This document shows positions 56,561 to 64,000 of a stretch of 64,000 nt of DNA, one piece after another. How positions within the stretch are numbered: the stretch's first letter is position 1; the number at the start of each line of letters is the position of its first letter. A program made the position numbers and the translations under genes. The DNA lies in NCBI GenBank assembly GCA_017466445.1, contig JAFTUC010000010.1:1-64000 (forward strand). Reading direction: 5' to 3'. The stretch is from Clostridia bacterium (lineage in GTDB: Bacteria > Bacillota > Clostridia > Oscillospirales > CAG-272). The notes under the pieces were generated by a model. It ran no database searches. It worked only from the letters and a program-made list of their open reading frames with translations, and was not told where the DNA came from.

Positions 56561-56832
56561 TAAGTATTTTCAAGCTCCGCCTCAAGGCTGGCATATACAT
56601 CCTCGGGGATCTCGCATTCGAGATTTTTTTCAAAGCGTTTCGCCTTTCTCGCCTTTAAAAAGCAGGTCTTGTTATGGCAAATATATGCTCCTCTTCCCGA
56701 TTTCTTTCCCGTAAAATCGAGAGAAAGCTCTCCTTCCGGAGATCTTACGAGTCTTATAAGCTCCTTTTTGGGAAAGGATTCCATACATCCGAGACATTTT
56801 CTGTTCGGTATCTTTTTTTCCTTGATCGGCAT
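56560..56832 (-). CDS. ylxR: YlxR (DUF448) nucleic-acid-binding protein
   Basis: 90 residues. The signature RKCLGCMESFPKKELIRLVR and GRGAYICHNKTCFLKARK are typical of YlxR. It occurs in nusA-infB operons and has been linked to RNase P or transcription regulation in B. subtilis. Overlaps ylxQ by one base. Confidence 0.92.
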   Translation of the reverse strand: MPIKEKKIPNRKCLGCMESFPKKELIRLVRSPEGELSLDFTGKKSGRGAYICHNKTCFLKARKAKRFEKNLECEIPEDVYASLEAELENT

Positions 56833-56857
56833 AAATCATACTCCGTTTAAGGACAGA

Positions 56858-57895
56858 TCACTCAGCCCTTATATCGATCTTAAATCCCGTAAGTCTTGCA
56901 GCAAGACGGGCATTCTGTCCTGCCTTACCGATTGCAAGCGAAAGCTGATCGCTATCCACAATAACGTAGCAAACCTTTTCGCTCTCAATAACGACTTCCT
57001 TTACGTTTGCGGGAGAAAGTGCGTTCGCAATAAACTCCTCGGGCTTTTCGCTGTATCTTACTATATCTATCTTTTCTCCGCGAAGCTCACTGAGTATTCC
57101 GCGAATTCTCGATCCGTGAGGACCGATACATGCGCCTACGGGATCTACCGCCTCATCGTTGGAGGCAACAGCCATTTTTACTCTCGACCCCGCTTCACGG
57201 GTAATAGCCTTGATAACCACGGTTCCGTCGCTGATCTCGGGAACGTCGTTTTCGAACATTCTCTTGACCATATGGGAATGAGTTCTCGAAAGAGTTACGA
57301 TAGGACCTCTCTGAGAATCCTTGCTCACCTCGGTAACGAACACCTTTACGTGATCGCCGACAGCGAAATTCTCACCGGGGATCTGCTCGCTCTTAAGAAG
57401 AGTTGCGATGCTCGTTCCGGTATCAACGAGAACGTTGCCGTTCTGAGGATCGACTCTCTGGACCACTGCCGTGATGATCGCTTCCCTCTTGTCCTCATAT
57501 TCCTTTATTATCATTCCGCGCTCAGCTTCTCTGATTGCCTGGATTATTACCTGCTTTGCGGTCTGAGCGGAAAGACGTCTAAAATTCTTGACCTTGAGCT
57601 CGGTCTCTACAACTCCGCCGAGGGTGTGTCTTTTGCTGAGACTCTTTGCCTCGTCAAGACGGATATGAAGAAGCTCATCATATTCTTCAAAATCGTTCTC
57701 AACGACCTCACGTACCTGATAGACCTTTACGTCCTTCTTTACGGGATCTATCACTATACGGACGTTACTGTTTCCTCCCTGCTCACGCTTATACGCGCTT
57801 ATGAGAGCGACCTCGACCTTTTCGATCATATACTCCTTGGGAATACCCTTTTCAGCCTCAAGTATTTCAAGAGCCTTAAAAAACTCTGCGTTCAT
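56858..57895 (-). CDS. nusA: Transcription termination/antitermination factor NusA
   Basis: 345 residues, the short Firmicutes form without the C-terminal acidic repeats of E. coli. N-terminal RNAP-binding domain about 1-125, S1 domain about 130-200 and two KH domains to the end; KH-type GPHGSRIRGI and LAIGKAGQNARLAARLTG are visible. It sets pausing and intrinsic termination, and might act on the hairpin in its own operon leader (see findings). Its ribosome binding site (AAAGG) is 13 bases from the ATG. Confidence 0.97.
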   Translation of the reverse strand: MNAEFFKALEILEAEKGIPKEYMIEKVEVALISAYKREQGGNSNVRIVIDPVKKDVKVYQVREVVENDFEEYDELLHIRLDEAKSLSKRHTLGGVVETELKVKNFRRLSAQTAKQVIIQAIREAERGMIIKEYEDKREAIITAVVQRVDPQNGNVLVDTGTSIATLLKSEQIPGENFAVGDHVKVFVTEVSKDSQRGPIVTLSRTHSHMVKRMFENDVPEISDGTVVIKAITREAGSRVKMAVASNDEAVDPVGACIGPHGSRIRGILSELRGEKIDIVRYSEKPEEFIANALSPANVKEVVIESEKVCYVIVDSDQLSLAIGKAGQNARLAARLTGFKIDIRAE

Positions 57896-57944
57896 TTTTA
57901 GAACCGTACCTTTCGTTAGTTATATTTAAGAATATTAGTTTACG

Positions 57945-58418
57945 TTAATCAAAATCAAATACCGTATTTGCTCTGGATATATCCGAGCGATCGAATTCAT
58001 AGCGCGCATCTCCGACGCTTATGAATATCTTATCCGCATTCTCGTCGGTATCAAGTATACCTTCAAACTGCTTTGCTCCGTGTTTCGGCGCAAAAAGCTT
58101 TACAAGCACCTTTTCGCCAACCATCATTAAAAAATGCTCTCTTGTGCGAATATTTCTCTCAAGTCCGGGTGAAGAGACCTCGAGATGATATGCGCTTTCG
58201 ATCGGATCCGCATCGTCAAGGATCGGGTCGATAGCTCTGTGTACCTTTTCACAGTCATCGATATCTATTCCGTCCTCGCTATCGATCGTTATTCTGAGGA
58301 ACCACTCTGATCCCTCTTTTACAAACTCGACGTCCCAGACGTCGTATCCGAGAGCGTTTATCGGTTCTTCAAGGATCTCGCGGACCCTGACAGCCGTTTT
58401 GTTTTCATTTCTTGCCAA
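57945..58418 (-). CDS. rimP: Ribosome maturation factor RimP
   Basis: 157 residues starting at TTG, with GGAGG 10 bases upstream. Motifs VWDVEFVKEGSEWFLRITID, GIDIDDCEKVHRAIDPILD and YHLEVSSPGLERNIRTREHF are typical. It acts in 30S assembly. First gene of the operon rimP-nusA-ylxR-ylxQ-infB. Confidence 0.95.
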   Translation of the reverse strand: MARNENKTAVRVREILEEPINALGYDVWDVEFVKEGSEWFLRITIDSEDGIDIDDCEKVHRAIDPILDDADPIESAYHLEVSSPGLERNIRTREHFLMMVGEKVLVKLFAPKHGAKQFEGILDTDENADKIFISVGDARYEFDRSDISRANTVFDFD

Positions 58419-58448
58419 AGAACTGATACCTCCGTATTCATAAAAATC

Positions 58449-58472
58449 GGAAGAGTGCTTTCACACTCTTCC
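58449..58472 (-). terminator. Terminator-like hairpin in the rimP-nusA leader
   Basis: On the minus strand GGAAGAGTG-TGAAAG-CACTCTTCC is followed by GATTTTTATG, a complete intrinsic-terminator shape. It lies between the promoter and the rimP start, about 20 bases into the transcript. Confidence 0.8.
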
Positions 58473-58498
58473 AACCACCGATAATCTTACTGTACTAT

Positions 58499-58526
58499 AT
58501 TATAACATAATATTCGGAAATTGCAA
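58499..58526 (-). promoter_or_regulatory. Promoter of the rimP-nusA-infB operon
   Basis: TTGCAA (58526-58521), 16 bases, TATAAT (58504-58499) on the minus strand. Confidence 0.75.
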
Positions 58527-58579
58527 GTGTTTTTTCAAAAAAAATCGAAATATTTTTGATTTTTGGGACATTGTCTTCC

Positions 58580-58957
58580 TTATTCGGACGTTTTTGTATC
58601 CCTTTTACTGCAACTTTTACAAATTTCGTATCCTTGATCAAGATAAGCATCTATCTCCGAGGGGTCAATCTTCTTTTTATTTTCCTCTTTAATGGATGAA
58701 ACGTGAGAGCAATCGGGAAAGAGATGTATCCTCTTACTCGACGTGTTGAGAACAGGATCGGTGATTTCAGACTCATCGGTCATATCACCCCGAATGTCTG
58801 TATCGGTATCATCATTTCCCTCGGACAAATGATCCTTCGAATCACTTATCCACACACGCTCATCATCCGAAAAAGACTCGCACGAGGCAAGCAGCAATAA
58901 AAGCGCAAGGACGAGAAGCAGTGGCAAGAACGGCTTTTTCAGCATATCGGGGTCCAT
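58580..58957 (-). CDS. Small lipoprotein with Cys/His C-terminal module
   Basis: 125 residues; hydrophobic signal with lipobox LASC (Cys26). A polar Asp/Ser/Glu-rich middle is followed by a compact C-terminal module, IHLFPDCSHVSSI...LDQGYEICKSC. It resembles the short His-x-x-x-Asp-Cys...Cys-x-x-Cys modules found at the ends of many secreted proteins, and may bind metal. The ATG directly follows the stop of the upstream gene (TAAATG), with only a weak ribosome binding site. An alternative start four codons later also lacks one. Function unknown. Confidence 0.7.
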   Translation of the reverse strand: MDPDMLKKPFLPLLLVLALLLLLASCESFSDDERVWISDSKDHLSEGNDDTDTDIRGDMTDESEITDPVLNTSSKRIHLFPDCSHVSSIKEENKKKIDPSEIDAYLDQGYEICKSCSKRDTKTSE

Positions 58958-59275
58958 TTATCTCTTATTATGTCTTTCAAGTCTGATCATACCGAAGTCA
59001 AGAGCCTCGTAAAGAGTCTTTTTGGTAAACTGCTCTACCATTCTCTCAGACGTCGGCTTAGAGGTGTCCGTGCTGAGTATCTGTCCCACGATATTCTCGG
59101 GGATCTCAAGCTTGATGTTAGGGTCAGCGGTATCGATCTTCTTGCTTCCGAGGAGCATGAGAAAGAGAACGTATTTATCTCTCATATCTCCGTAGCATAT
59201 AAAGTTGTTTTCTCTTACGAGCGGCTTGTTTTTATAGGTGAGGTATTTTCCCTCAACGGTGATCTCGTTTGCCAT
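58958..59275 (-). CDS. Conserved hypothetical protein
   Basis: 105 residues, no signal peptide, mixed alpha/beta composition. Not recognised. GGAGG lies before the ATG, and it has its own promoter. Translation is coupled to the lipoprotein gene downstream. The sequence (KYLTYKNKPLVRENNFICYGD, FGMIRLERHNKR) shows no catalytic motif. Confidence 0.75.
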   Translation of the reverse strand: MANEITVEGKYLTYKNKPLVRENNFICYGDMRDKYVLFLMLLGSKKIDTADPNIKLEIPENIVGQILSTDTSKPTSERMVEQFTKKTLYEALDFGMIRLERHNKR

Positions 59276-59316
59276 TTATTTATCCTCCGTCAGATTAAAA
59301 TTTCAACATTTTTTAT

Positions 59317-59345
59317 ATAATACCACATTTTTTTCTTTTATTCAA
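59317..59345 (-). promoter_or_regulatory. Promoter of the hypothetical-lipoprotein pair
   Basis: TTGAAT (59345-59340), 17 bases, TATTAT (59322-59317) on the minus strand. Confidence 0.65.
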
Positions 59346-59363
59346 GGGTATATTGTAAATATT

Positions 59364-60521
59364 TCAAGATTTTGCGTAAGGCTTGTTCCCTTCCGAATCC
59401 GAAAGTCTTCCGCAAAACGAAAAGGCTCTGTCGGCTCTTTGAGATATCTCATACTGCACCGCAACCTTATCGGAAAGCTTATTGTGAGCCGATTTCGTCG
59501 AAAGGACGGTTATTTCGGCTTTTTTCGATACCGATCTCATAAGTGAGCGTCCGACATCGGAAAAGGCAAGCACCGAGGTATATTCGGGCATAGTCTCAAT
59601 ATCGCTCCGCCTTACGGAAAGATAGGAAAAATTAATCGCTCTGCGAATACGCGAATCGGTATATTTTTTGGTAGACACCGCGCTGAGAAGGTCCTGCAAT
59701 CTCGTATATTTTCCGTTTTTCGCGGCATTTACGAGACGTGAAGCAAGATCAAAGCTCATTTCGGGAGATTCGGCAAGAGTCTCGGGATCCGCAAAAGCAA
59801 GAAAAAGTATGAGAGCGGCATCGGGAAGATTTTGCGCAAATCTGCTTGCATCAAGAGTCTTTTCTCCGACCTCGACGGGTATCATTTCAAGAAAACGCTC
59901 CGTATCGTCCGAGGCGATCAGCCTTCTGCTCTCACTTGCCGAAAAATCGGTATCTCTGCGTATGAGCAGAGGCTTCACAGAGCTTCCCAGACGGTCGATA
60001 GCAGCATGATATTCAAGTGCGAGAATCTCGTTGGGTCTTGTCGGAAGCTTTTTTGAGAAAAGCTCGAAAAAGGTCTCCTCGCGAAGGGTCGCGTACCTAC
60101 ATGCGCTGTTTTTTTCCTGCTTTACCTTTTCGGAAAGCGCGTTTTCAAATTCATCAGATACAAGAAGACGCGCACACTCGGATATATACTCACTATCAAA
60201 CGATTCGCTTCCGAATGCGAGGTAGTCAATGACCTTAAGACCATCTGCTATATACACTCCCGCACTCGCAAATGACTGTGCGTAGGATGCCGACCAAGGG
60301 AAAGGAAGCTCGAGAACGAGATCGGCGCCTACATCGACCGCGATCTCCGCACGTTTATATTTTGAAAAGAGTGCCACAGAGCCTCTTTGAACGTAATTTC
60401 CGCTCATTATACATACTATACAGACCTGCTCGGGAGCAAAATGCGCTCTGATCCTGTCAAACAGTATCTTATGACCGTTATGAAACGGGTTAAATTCACA
60501 AATGACACCCACGTTTATCAT
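59364..60521 (-). CDS. tmcAL: tRNA(Met) cytidine acetate ligase TmcAL
   Basis: 385 residues. The N-terminal nucleotidyltransferase domain opens with GVICEFNPFHNGHKILFD, containing the HxGH-type motif (HNGH), and MSGNYVQRGSVALFSKYKRAE, the hallmark of TmcAL (formerly YlbM). It activates acetate with ATP and acetylates the wobble cytidine of elongator tRNA-Met. The helical C-terminal half includes SRRLIAS and RRAINFSYL. Its use of acetate fits its position beside ackA, although the two genes diverge. Confidence 0.9.
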   Translation of the reverse strand: MINVGVICEFNPFHNGHKILFDRIRAHFAPEQVCIVCIMSGNYVQRGSVALFSKYKRAEIAVDVGADLVLELPFPWSASYAQSFASAGVYIADGLKVIDYLAFGSESFDSEYISECARLLVSDEFENALSEKVKQEKNSACRYATLREETFFELFSKKLPTRPNEILALEYHAAIDRLGSSVKPLLIRRDTDFSASESRRLIASDDTERFLEMIPVEVGEKTLDASRFAQNLPDAALILFLAFADPETLAESPEMSFDLASRLVNAAKNGKYTRLQDLLSAVSTKKYTDSRIRRAINFSYLSVRRSDIETMPEYTSVLAFSDVGRSLMRSVSKKAEITVLSTKSAHNKLSDKVAVQYEISQRADRAFSFCGRLSDSEGNKPYAKS

Positions 60522-60580
60522 AGTTTTTTCCCACTTTTGTAAATTTTTTGATATTTGGACATGTTTTCGCTCATATCCAC

Positions 60581-60609
60581 TTGAAATTTCGTTCTACATG
60601 TTATATAAT
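60581..60609 (+). promoter_or_regulatory. Promoter of ackA
   Basis: TTGAAA (60581-60586), 17 bases, TATAAT (60604-60609). The leader of about 85 bases contains CGGAG-ccaagtgcc-CTCCG (about 60632-60650). Confidence 0.8.
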
Positions 60610-60655
60610 TACAATAATTGTGTAGCTTTACCGGAGCCAAGTGCCCTCCGATAAG

Positions 60656-60684
60656 ATATTACCACAAAATTTTATATTTGTCAA
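60656..60684 (-). promoter_or_regulatory. Possible promoter of tmcAL
   Basis: TTGACA (60684-60679), 17 bases, TAATAT (60661-60656) on the minus strand. It lies inside the ackA leader, so the two transcripts would overlap at their 5' ends. Confidence 0.5.
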
Positions 60685-60699
60685 ACATAGGAGAAAAAA

Positions 60700-61923
60700 A
60701 TGAACGTACTCGTTGTAAACGCGGGAAGCTCCTCGCTCAAGTATCAGCTCATCGACACCGTTACGGAAGACGTAAAATGTAAAGGTATCTGTGAAAGGAT
60801 CGGCTCCGATGGAAGCCTTATCGAGCACAAGATAAACGGCGAGAAGTATTCCAAGGAATACGAAATGCCCAATCACTCGGTTGCTATGAAGATCGTCGTT
60901 GACACTCTTTGCGACGAAAAGCTCGGATGCATCAAGGACATTTCCGAGATAGAAGCTATCGGTCACCGTGTAGTCCACGGCGGTCCCTACTTCTTTGAGA
61001 GCTGTCTCGTTACCCCCGAGGTAATCGAAAAGCTCAGACTCTGCCATGACTTCGCGCCCCTTCACACTCCCGCTCACCTTATGGGTATTGAGGGCTGTAC
61101 CGCGGTTATGCCCGACGTAAAGCAGGTACTCGTATTTGACACCGCTTTCCATCAGACTATGCCTCAGAAGGCTTATATGTATCCTCTTTCCTACGACATG
61201 TACGAGGATTACAAGATCCGCCGTTACGGCGCACACGGAACCTCTCACCGCTTCGTTTCGGGAATCATGAACGAGATCCTGGCAAAGAAGGGTGTTACCG
61301 GTGACACCAAGGTGATCACCTGCCACATCGGAAACGGATCCTCGATCTCCGCAGTTCGCGGCGGCAAGGTCATCGATACATCCATGGGCTTCACTCCGCT
61401 TGAGGGTGTTGAGATGGGAACCCGTTGCGGATCCATCGACCCCGCTATCGTTCCTTATATGATGGACAAGAAGGGCTGGAGCACCGACGAGGTTGCAAGC
61501 TATATGAACAAGAAGTGCGGTTTCCTCGGTCTTACCGGAAAGTCCGACTCCCGTGACCTTGAAAGTGCGGTCGAAAACGGACCCTCCGATCCTCTTTACG
61601 AGCGCGCTGAGCTCGCTACGAGCGTTCTCTTCTACCAGATCAAGAAGTACATCGGATCCTACACCGCAGCTATGGGCGGACTCGACGCTATCGTATTCAC
61701 CGCAGGTCTTGGCGAGAACAATCCCAGACTCCGTGAAAAGGTATGTGAGGACATGGAATTCTTCGGAATCGAGATCAACAAGGAGCTCAATGCAAAGATT
61801 CTCCGTCAGTCCAACATAGTAAAGCTCTCGACAGAAAACTCCAAGGTCGACGTTTACCTCATTCCCACCAACGAGGAGCTCGTCATCGCAAAGGACACAG
61901 AAGCTATAGTTTCCGCTCTTTGA
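60700..61923 (+). CDS. ackA: Acetate kinase
   Basis: 407 residues. VVNAGSSSLKYQL at the N-terminus, GHRVVHGG, HTPAHLMG, FDTAFHQTMP and GLGENNPRLRE are all family motifs of the ASKHA acetate kinases. It makes ATP and acetate from acetyl phosphate, the energy-yielding end of the PFL pathway encoded at 31-33 kb. AGGAG precedes the ATG. No pta gene is in the window. Codon use is strongly C-ended compared with neighbours, as expected of a highly expressed gene. Confidence 0.98.
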   Translation: MNVLVVNAGSSSLKYQLIDTVTEDVKCKGICERIGSDGSLIEHKINGEKYSKEYEMPNHSVAMKIVVDTLCDEKLGCIKDISEIEAIGHRVVHGGPYFFESCLVTPEVIEKLRLCHDFAPLHTPAHLMGIEGCTAVMPDVKQVLVFDTAFHQTMPQKAYMYPLSYDMYEDYKIRRYGAHGTSHRFVSGIMNEILAKKGVTGDTKVITCHIGNGSSISAVRGGKVIDTSMGFTPLEGVEMGTRCGSIDPAIVPYMMDKKGWSTDEVASYMNKKCGFLGLTGKSDSRDLESAVENGPSDPLYERAELATSVLFYQIKKYIGSYTAAMGGLDAIVFTAGLGENNPRLREKVCEDMEFFGIEINKELNAKILRQSNIVKLSTENSKVDVYLIPTNEELVIAKDTEAIVSAL

Positions 61924-61943
61924 TCTCTTATCTAAGATCATAC

Positions 61944-61979
61944 AAAAGCATTTACGGTCGTTTTTCCGTAGATGCTTTT
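61944..61979 (+). terminator. Terminator of ackA
   Basis: AAAAGCATTTACGG / CCGTAGATGCTTTT with one mismatch, followed by ATTTTT. Confidence 0.9.
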
Positions 61980-61996
61980 ATTTTTCCGTAAAAGGA

Positions 61997-62025
61997 TTGA
62001 AAAATTAACAATTTGGTGCTATAAT
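61997..62025 (+). promoter_or_regulatory. Promoter of the DtxR/MntR-type gene
   Basis: TTGAAA (61997-62002), 17 bases, TATAAT (62020-62025). Confidence 0.8.
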
Positions 62026-62088
62026 GATACCATATACTGAAAAAAGCACCGAATTACTTACAAAACAAGCCAAAAGGAGTGTTGTGCG

Positions 62089-62457
62089 ATGCATTTACAG
62101 GAATCAGGCGAGATGTATCTTGAAGCGATACACGTTCTTTACAGTAAAAACTCAAGCGTACGTTCTATTGATATAAGCGAGCATCTCGGATACTCAAAGC
62201 CGAGCGTCAGCCGTGCCGTAGGTCTTTTAAAAAACGGCGGATATATAACGGTAGACAAGGACGGCTTCATCCTTCTGACCGAAGCGGGAAAAGAGGTAGC
62301 CGAAAAAATATACGAGCGACACACGCTTTTGACAAGATTCCTCTGTTATATCGGAGTTGACGAGGAAACGGCATCAGAGGACGCCTGCAAGATAGAGCAC
62401 GCTATCAGCGACGAATCCTTTGCCGCTATCAAGCGTTACGCATCAAATCTTAAATAA
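62089..62457 (+). CDS. DtxR/MntR-family metal-dependent regulator
   Basis: 122 residues. The winged-helix domain (about 1-65: SGEMYLEAIHVLYSKNSSVRSIDISEHLGYSKPSVSRAV) is followed by the dimerisation/metal domain (ERHTLLTRFL...GVDEETASEDACKIEHAIS), where the His and Glu ligands of this family occur. It is a little shorter than B. subtilis MntR (142) and has no SH3-like domain. It probably represses metal uptake when Mn or Fe is plentiful. No transporter gene is adjacent. AAAGGAG lies 9 bases before the ATG. Confidence 0.88.
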   Translation: MHLQESGEMYLEAIHVLYSKNSSVRSIDISEHLGYSKPSVSRAVGLLKNGGYITVDKDGFILLTEAGKEVAEKIYERHTLLTRFLCYIGVDEETASEDACKIEHAISDESFAAIKRYASNLK

Positions 62458-62463
62458 AAGCTT

Positions 62464-62495
62464 ACGGCAGATATCGTTTTTTTGATATCTGCCGT
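62464..62495. terminator. Bidirectional terminator
   Basis: ACGGCAGATATC-GTTTTTTT-GATATCTGCCGT, a 12-bp perfect stem followed by ATTTTT, between the regulator gene and the convergent partial gene. Confidence 0.92.
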
Positions 62496-62506
62496 ATTTT
62501 TATGTA

Positions 62507-64000
62507 TCAGGATTCGATCTTTACAAATTCGATCGGATAAAGAAGATCCTTGGAATCATCCGCGGGGTCAAAGAGCGCCTCGCTTGCCGAGATCAGAGAA
62601 AAGGTCTTATTATCCTCGCTCATCACGTATTCCTCGTAATAACGCTTGTTTATATCATCGTCCGCATCGGTAGACGTATAGAGCCTTCCGCCCTTAGCGA
62701 GAAATGCACCTCCTTTATGATGAAACATATCGTCAATGAGCCCTTCAACGTCGAACTCAGCGACCGCATCATTTACAAGCTCCTTAAGCGTGAGATCCAT
62801 TTCGGCAAGAAGGTCATCGAGGCTCTCGTATCCCATTTCGGATGCCAGCTTGGCGTAATATTTCGGAAGCGCCTCGCTAAATCCTTTTTTGAAGTTATCC
62901 GCAAAAATTTTCGACGAATTCTCGGAAATCGTCACCTTATAAGTATTATCGCTACCGAAAAGCATACGCACGGTAAGCGTGAGACCGTCGAAATCGAATA
63001 AGGAAGATCCTTCATCGTTAAGAGACATCTCGACACGCTCGGTAAGATCTACGGTAGATTCCCAAAGACCAACGAAATTACTGCTGAGATCCTCTCCCTC
63101 GATACTGTCCGCATCCGAAACGTTGGGAGTTGGGATACCGTCCTTATACGACCATTCACCCTCAAGGTAATGATTTATCACGCTCGGAACAAAGCCGTCA
63201 TATTCGCCTTTAAAATAGAGTCTCGTATTTTCGAGAGAATAGACGTATTCATCCGACTCGGGAAATGACGCATTTTCCGGAACGACGAGATTTTTTATTA
63301 TGATATCCCCCTCGGAGAGAATATACTTCACCTCAATACCGAGTATATCATCAAGTACGGTGTACGCTTTTACCTTCCCGTTAAGTGCGGGATATCCGTA
63401 ATTTTCCGCATAACTCGCTCCCATAAAACAAAGAGCGTTATCGTCATACGAATATTCGTACGCCACGCCGTCAAGGATCTGCGTAAACGAGGACTTTTCG
63501 TCATACCCTACGTCCGAGATCCATTCGGGAGCGGTAACAGACACCTTTTTACCGATATCGGTAAAGGAAACGTCAAAGGTCTGACTTCCCCTCTCTCCCA
63601 TATCCGTATCATCGTAGTCGGAGCTCAGATACATTCCGACAAGCACTCCACTTTTATTCACGGTAAATGTCAGGACCGAATCGTATTTTTCATAGTCACC
63701 GCTGATCTCACTGTTTATGCGATCGTCAAAAACCGCATCGCTTTCGAGGATCTTCATTATTTCGAGATAGCTTGACGTTTTTACATTCAGAATATAATTT
63801 CCGTTCTTTTCGCTTATATCACAAAGCTTTGCAAATGTTGACGCGGTATGCTCGAACGAATCTATCCCTGCGCCCGTAAGTATCCTTCTGATTATTAGGT
63901 ACGGAGTGAACGCCTCATCCGAAAAGGCATATGAAAATCCGTACCACTCGCCGTAGCAGTATGCCTGCTTTCCGTCATAATAATATCCGTAATACTCATC
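62507..64000 (-). CDS. Protein of unknown function, 5' end outside window
   Basis: The frame is open from the stop at 62507 to the window edge, so at least 497 residues are encoded and the start lies beyond 64000. An internal Met at 63757 is not the start, because in-frame coding continues upstream (DEYYGYYYDGKQAYCYGEWYG). The protein is acidic, beta-rich and Asp/Tyr/Ser-rich, with a region GYESLDDLLAEMDLTLKELVNDAVAEF. Not recognised; possibly extracytoplasmic, judging from composition, but the N-terminus is unavailable. Confidence 0.75.
   Translation of the reverse strand, partial: DEYYGYYYDGKQAYCYGEWYGFSYAFSDEAFTPYLIIRRILTGAGIDSFEHTASTFAKLCDISEKNGNYILNVKTSSYLEIMKILESDAVFDDRINSEISGDYEKYDSVLTFTVNKSGVLVGMYLSSDYDDTDMGERGSQTFDVSFTDIGKKVSVTAPEWISDVGYDEKSSFTQILDGVAYEYSYDDNALCFMGASYAENYGYPALNGKVKAYTVLDDILGIEVKYILSEGDIIIKNLVVPENASFPESDEYVYSLENTRLYFKGEYDGFVPSVINHYLEGEWSYKDGIPTPNVSDADSIEGEDLSSNFVGLWESTVDLTERVEMSLNDEGSSLFDFDGLTLTVRMLFGSDNTYKVTISENSSKIFADNFKKGFSEALPKYYAKLASEMGYESLDDLLAEMDLTLKELVNDAVAEFDVEGLIDDMFHHKGGAFLAKGGRLYTSTDADDDINKRYYEEYVMSEDNKTFSLISASEALFDPADDSKDLLYPIEFVKIES

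Noticed and set aside
60628-61941. 437-codon open frame antisense to ackA
   Set aside because: It mirrors the strongly biased codons of ackA. The plus-strand product is an unmistakable acetate kinase.

Overview
The window reads as a chromosomal segment of an anaerobic, probably spore-forming, carbohydrate-degrading Firmicute of the Clostridia. Lineage and gut habitat are inferred. The evidence is Gram-positive lipoprotein signals, strong AGGAGG-type ribosome binding sites, consensus sigma-A promoters, both dipicolinate synthase subunits, a PdaA-type cortex deacetylase, pyruvate formate-lyase with its activase, and acetate kinase. No rRNA, tRNA, CRISPR array, transposase or phage gene was seen.

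Layout. 1-308 holds three dispersed hairpin-forming repeats. 309-21091 is a tandem array of thirteen paralogous six-bladed-propeller glycosidases, all on the minus strand. They carry Asp-boxes and a conserved pair of Glu residues whose spacing fits GH93 exo-arabinanases better than sialidases. Nine intact copies are lipoproteins, one has a 4-base frameshift, and three lack a signal peptide. A two-gene transketolase (21128-22913) heads the array. Three near-consensus promoters divide the cluster into units: transketolase plus copies 13-10, copies 9-3, and copies 2-1. Next come a YfcE-like phosphodiesterase with a large GLUG surface protein (23242-25875) and a uxaC-uxaB-uxaA uronate operon (26058-30424). 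Exported arabinan-type hydrolases, galacturonate catabolism and transketolase together suggest use of pectin and its arabinan side chains. This is inference.

30480-41315 is mostly core metabolism: pflA/pflB, guaB, a diacylglycerol-kinase-like gene, a nitrilase-GDPD fusion, a TetM-like GTPase, and dpaA-dpaB. Two overlapping polysaccharide deacetylase genes follow (41468-42927).

43046-48100 looks like an accessory block of regulators: an XRE/TPR-like protein, a sigma factor with a very long C-terminal extension, and two paralogous XRE plus winged-helix proteins. Three nearly identical hairpins are dispersed through it. 48201-51561 encodes two paralogous membrane-anchored secreted proteins and a propeller-type lipoprotein.

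51615-64000 is housekeeping: a YgiQ-type radical SAM protein, the rimP-nusA-ylxR-ylxQ-infB operon (with a terminator-like hairpin in its leader), a small lipoprotein operon, tmcAL, ackA, a DtxR/MntR-type regulator, and a partial protein of unknown function running off the right edge.
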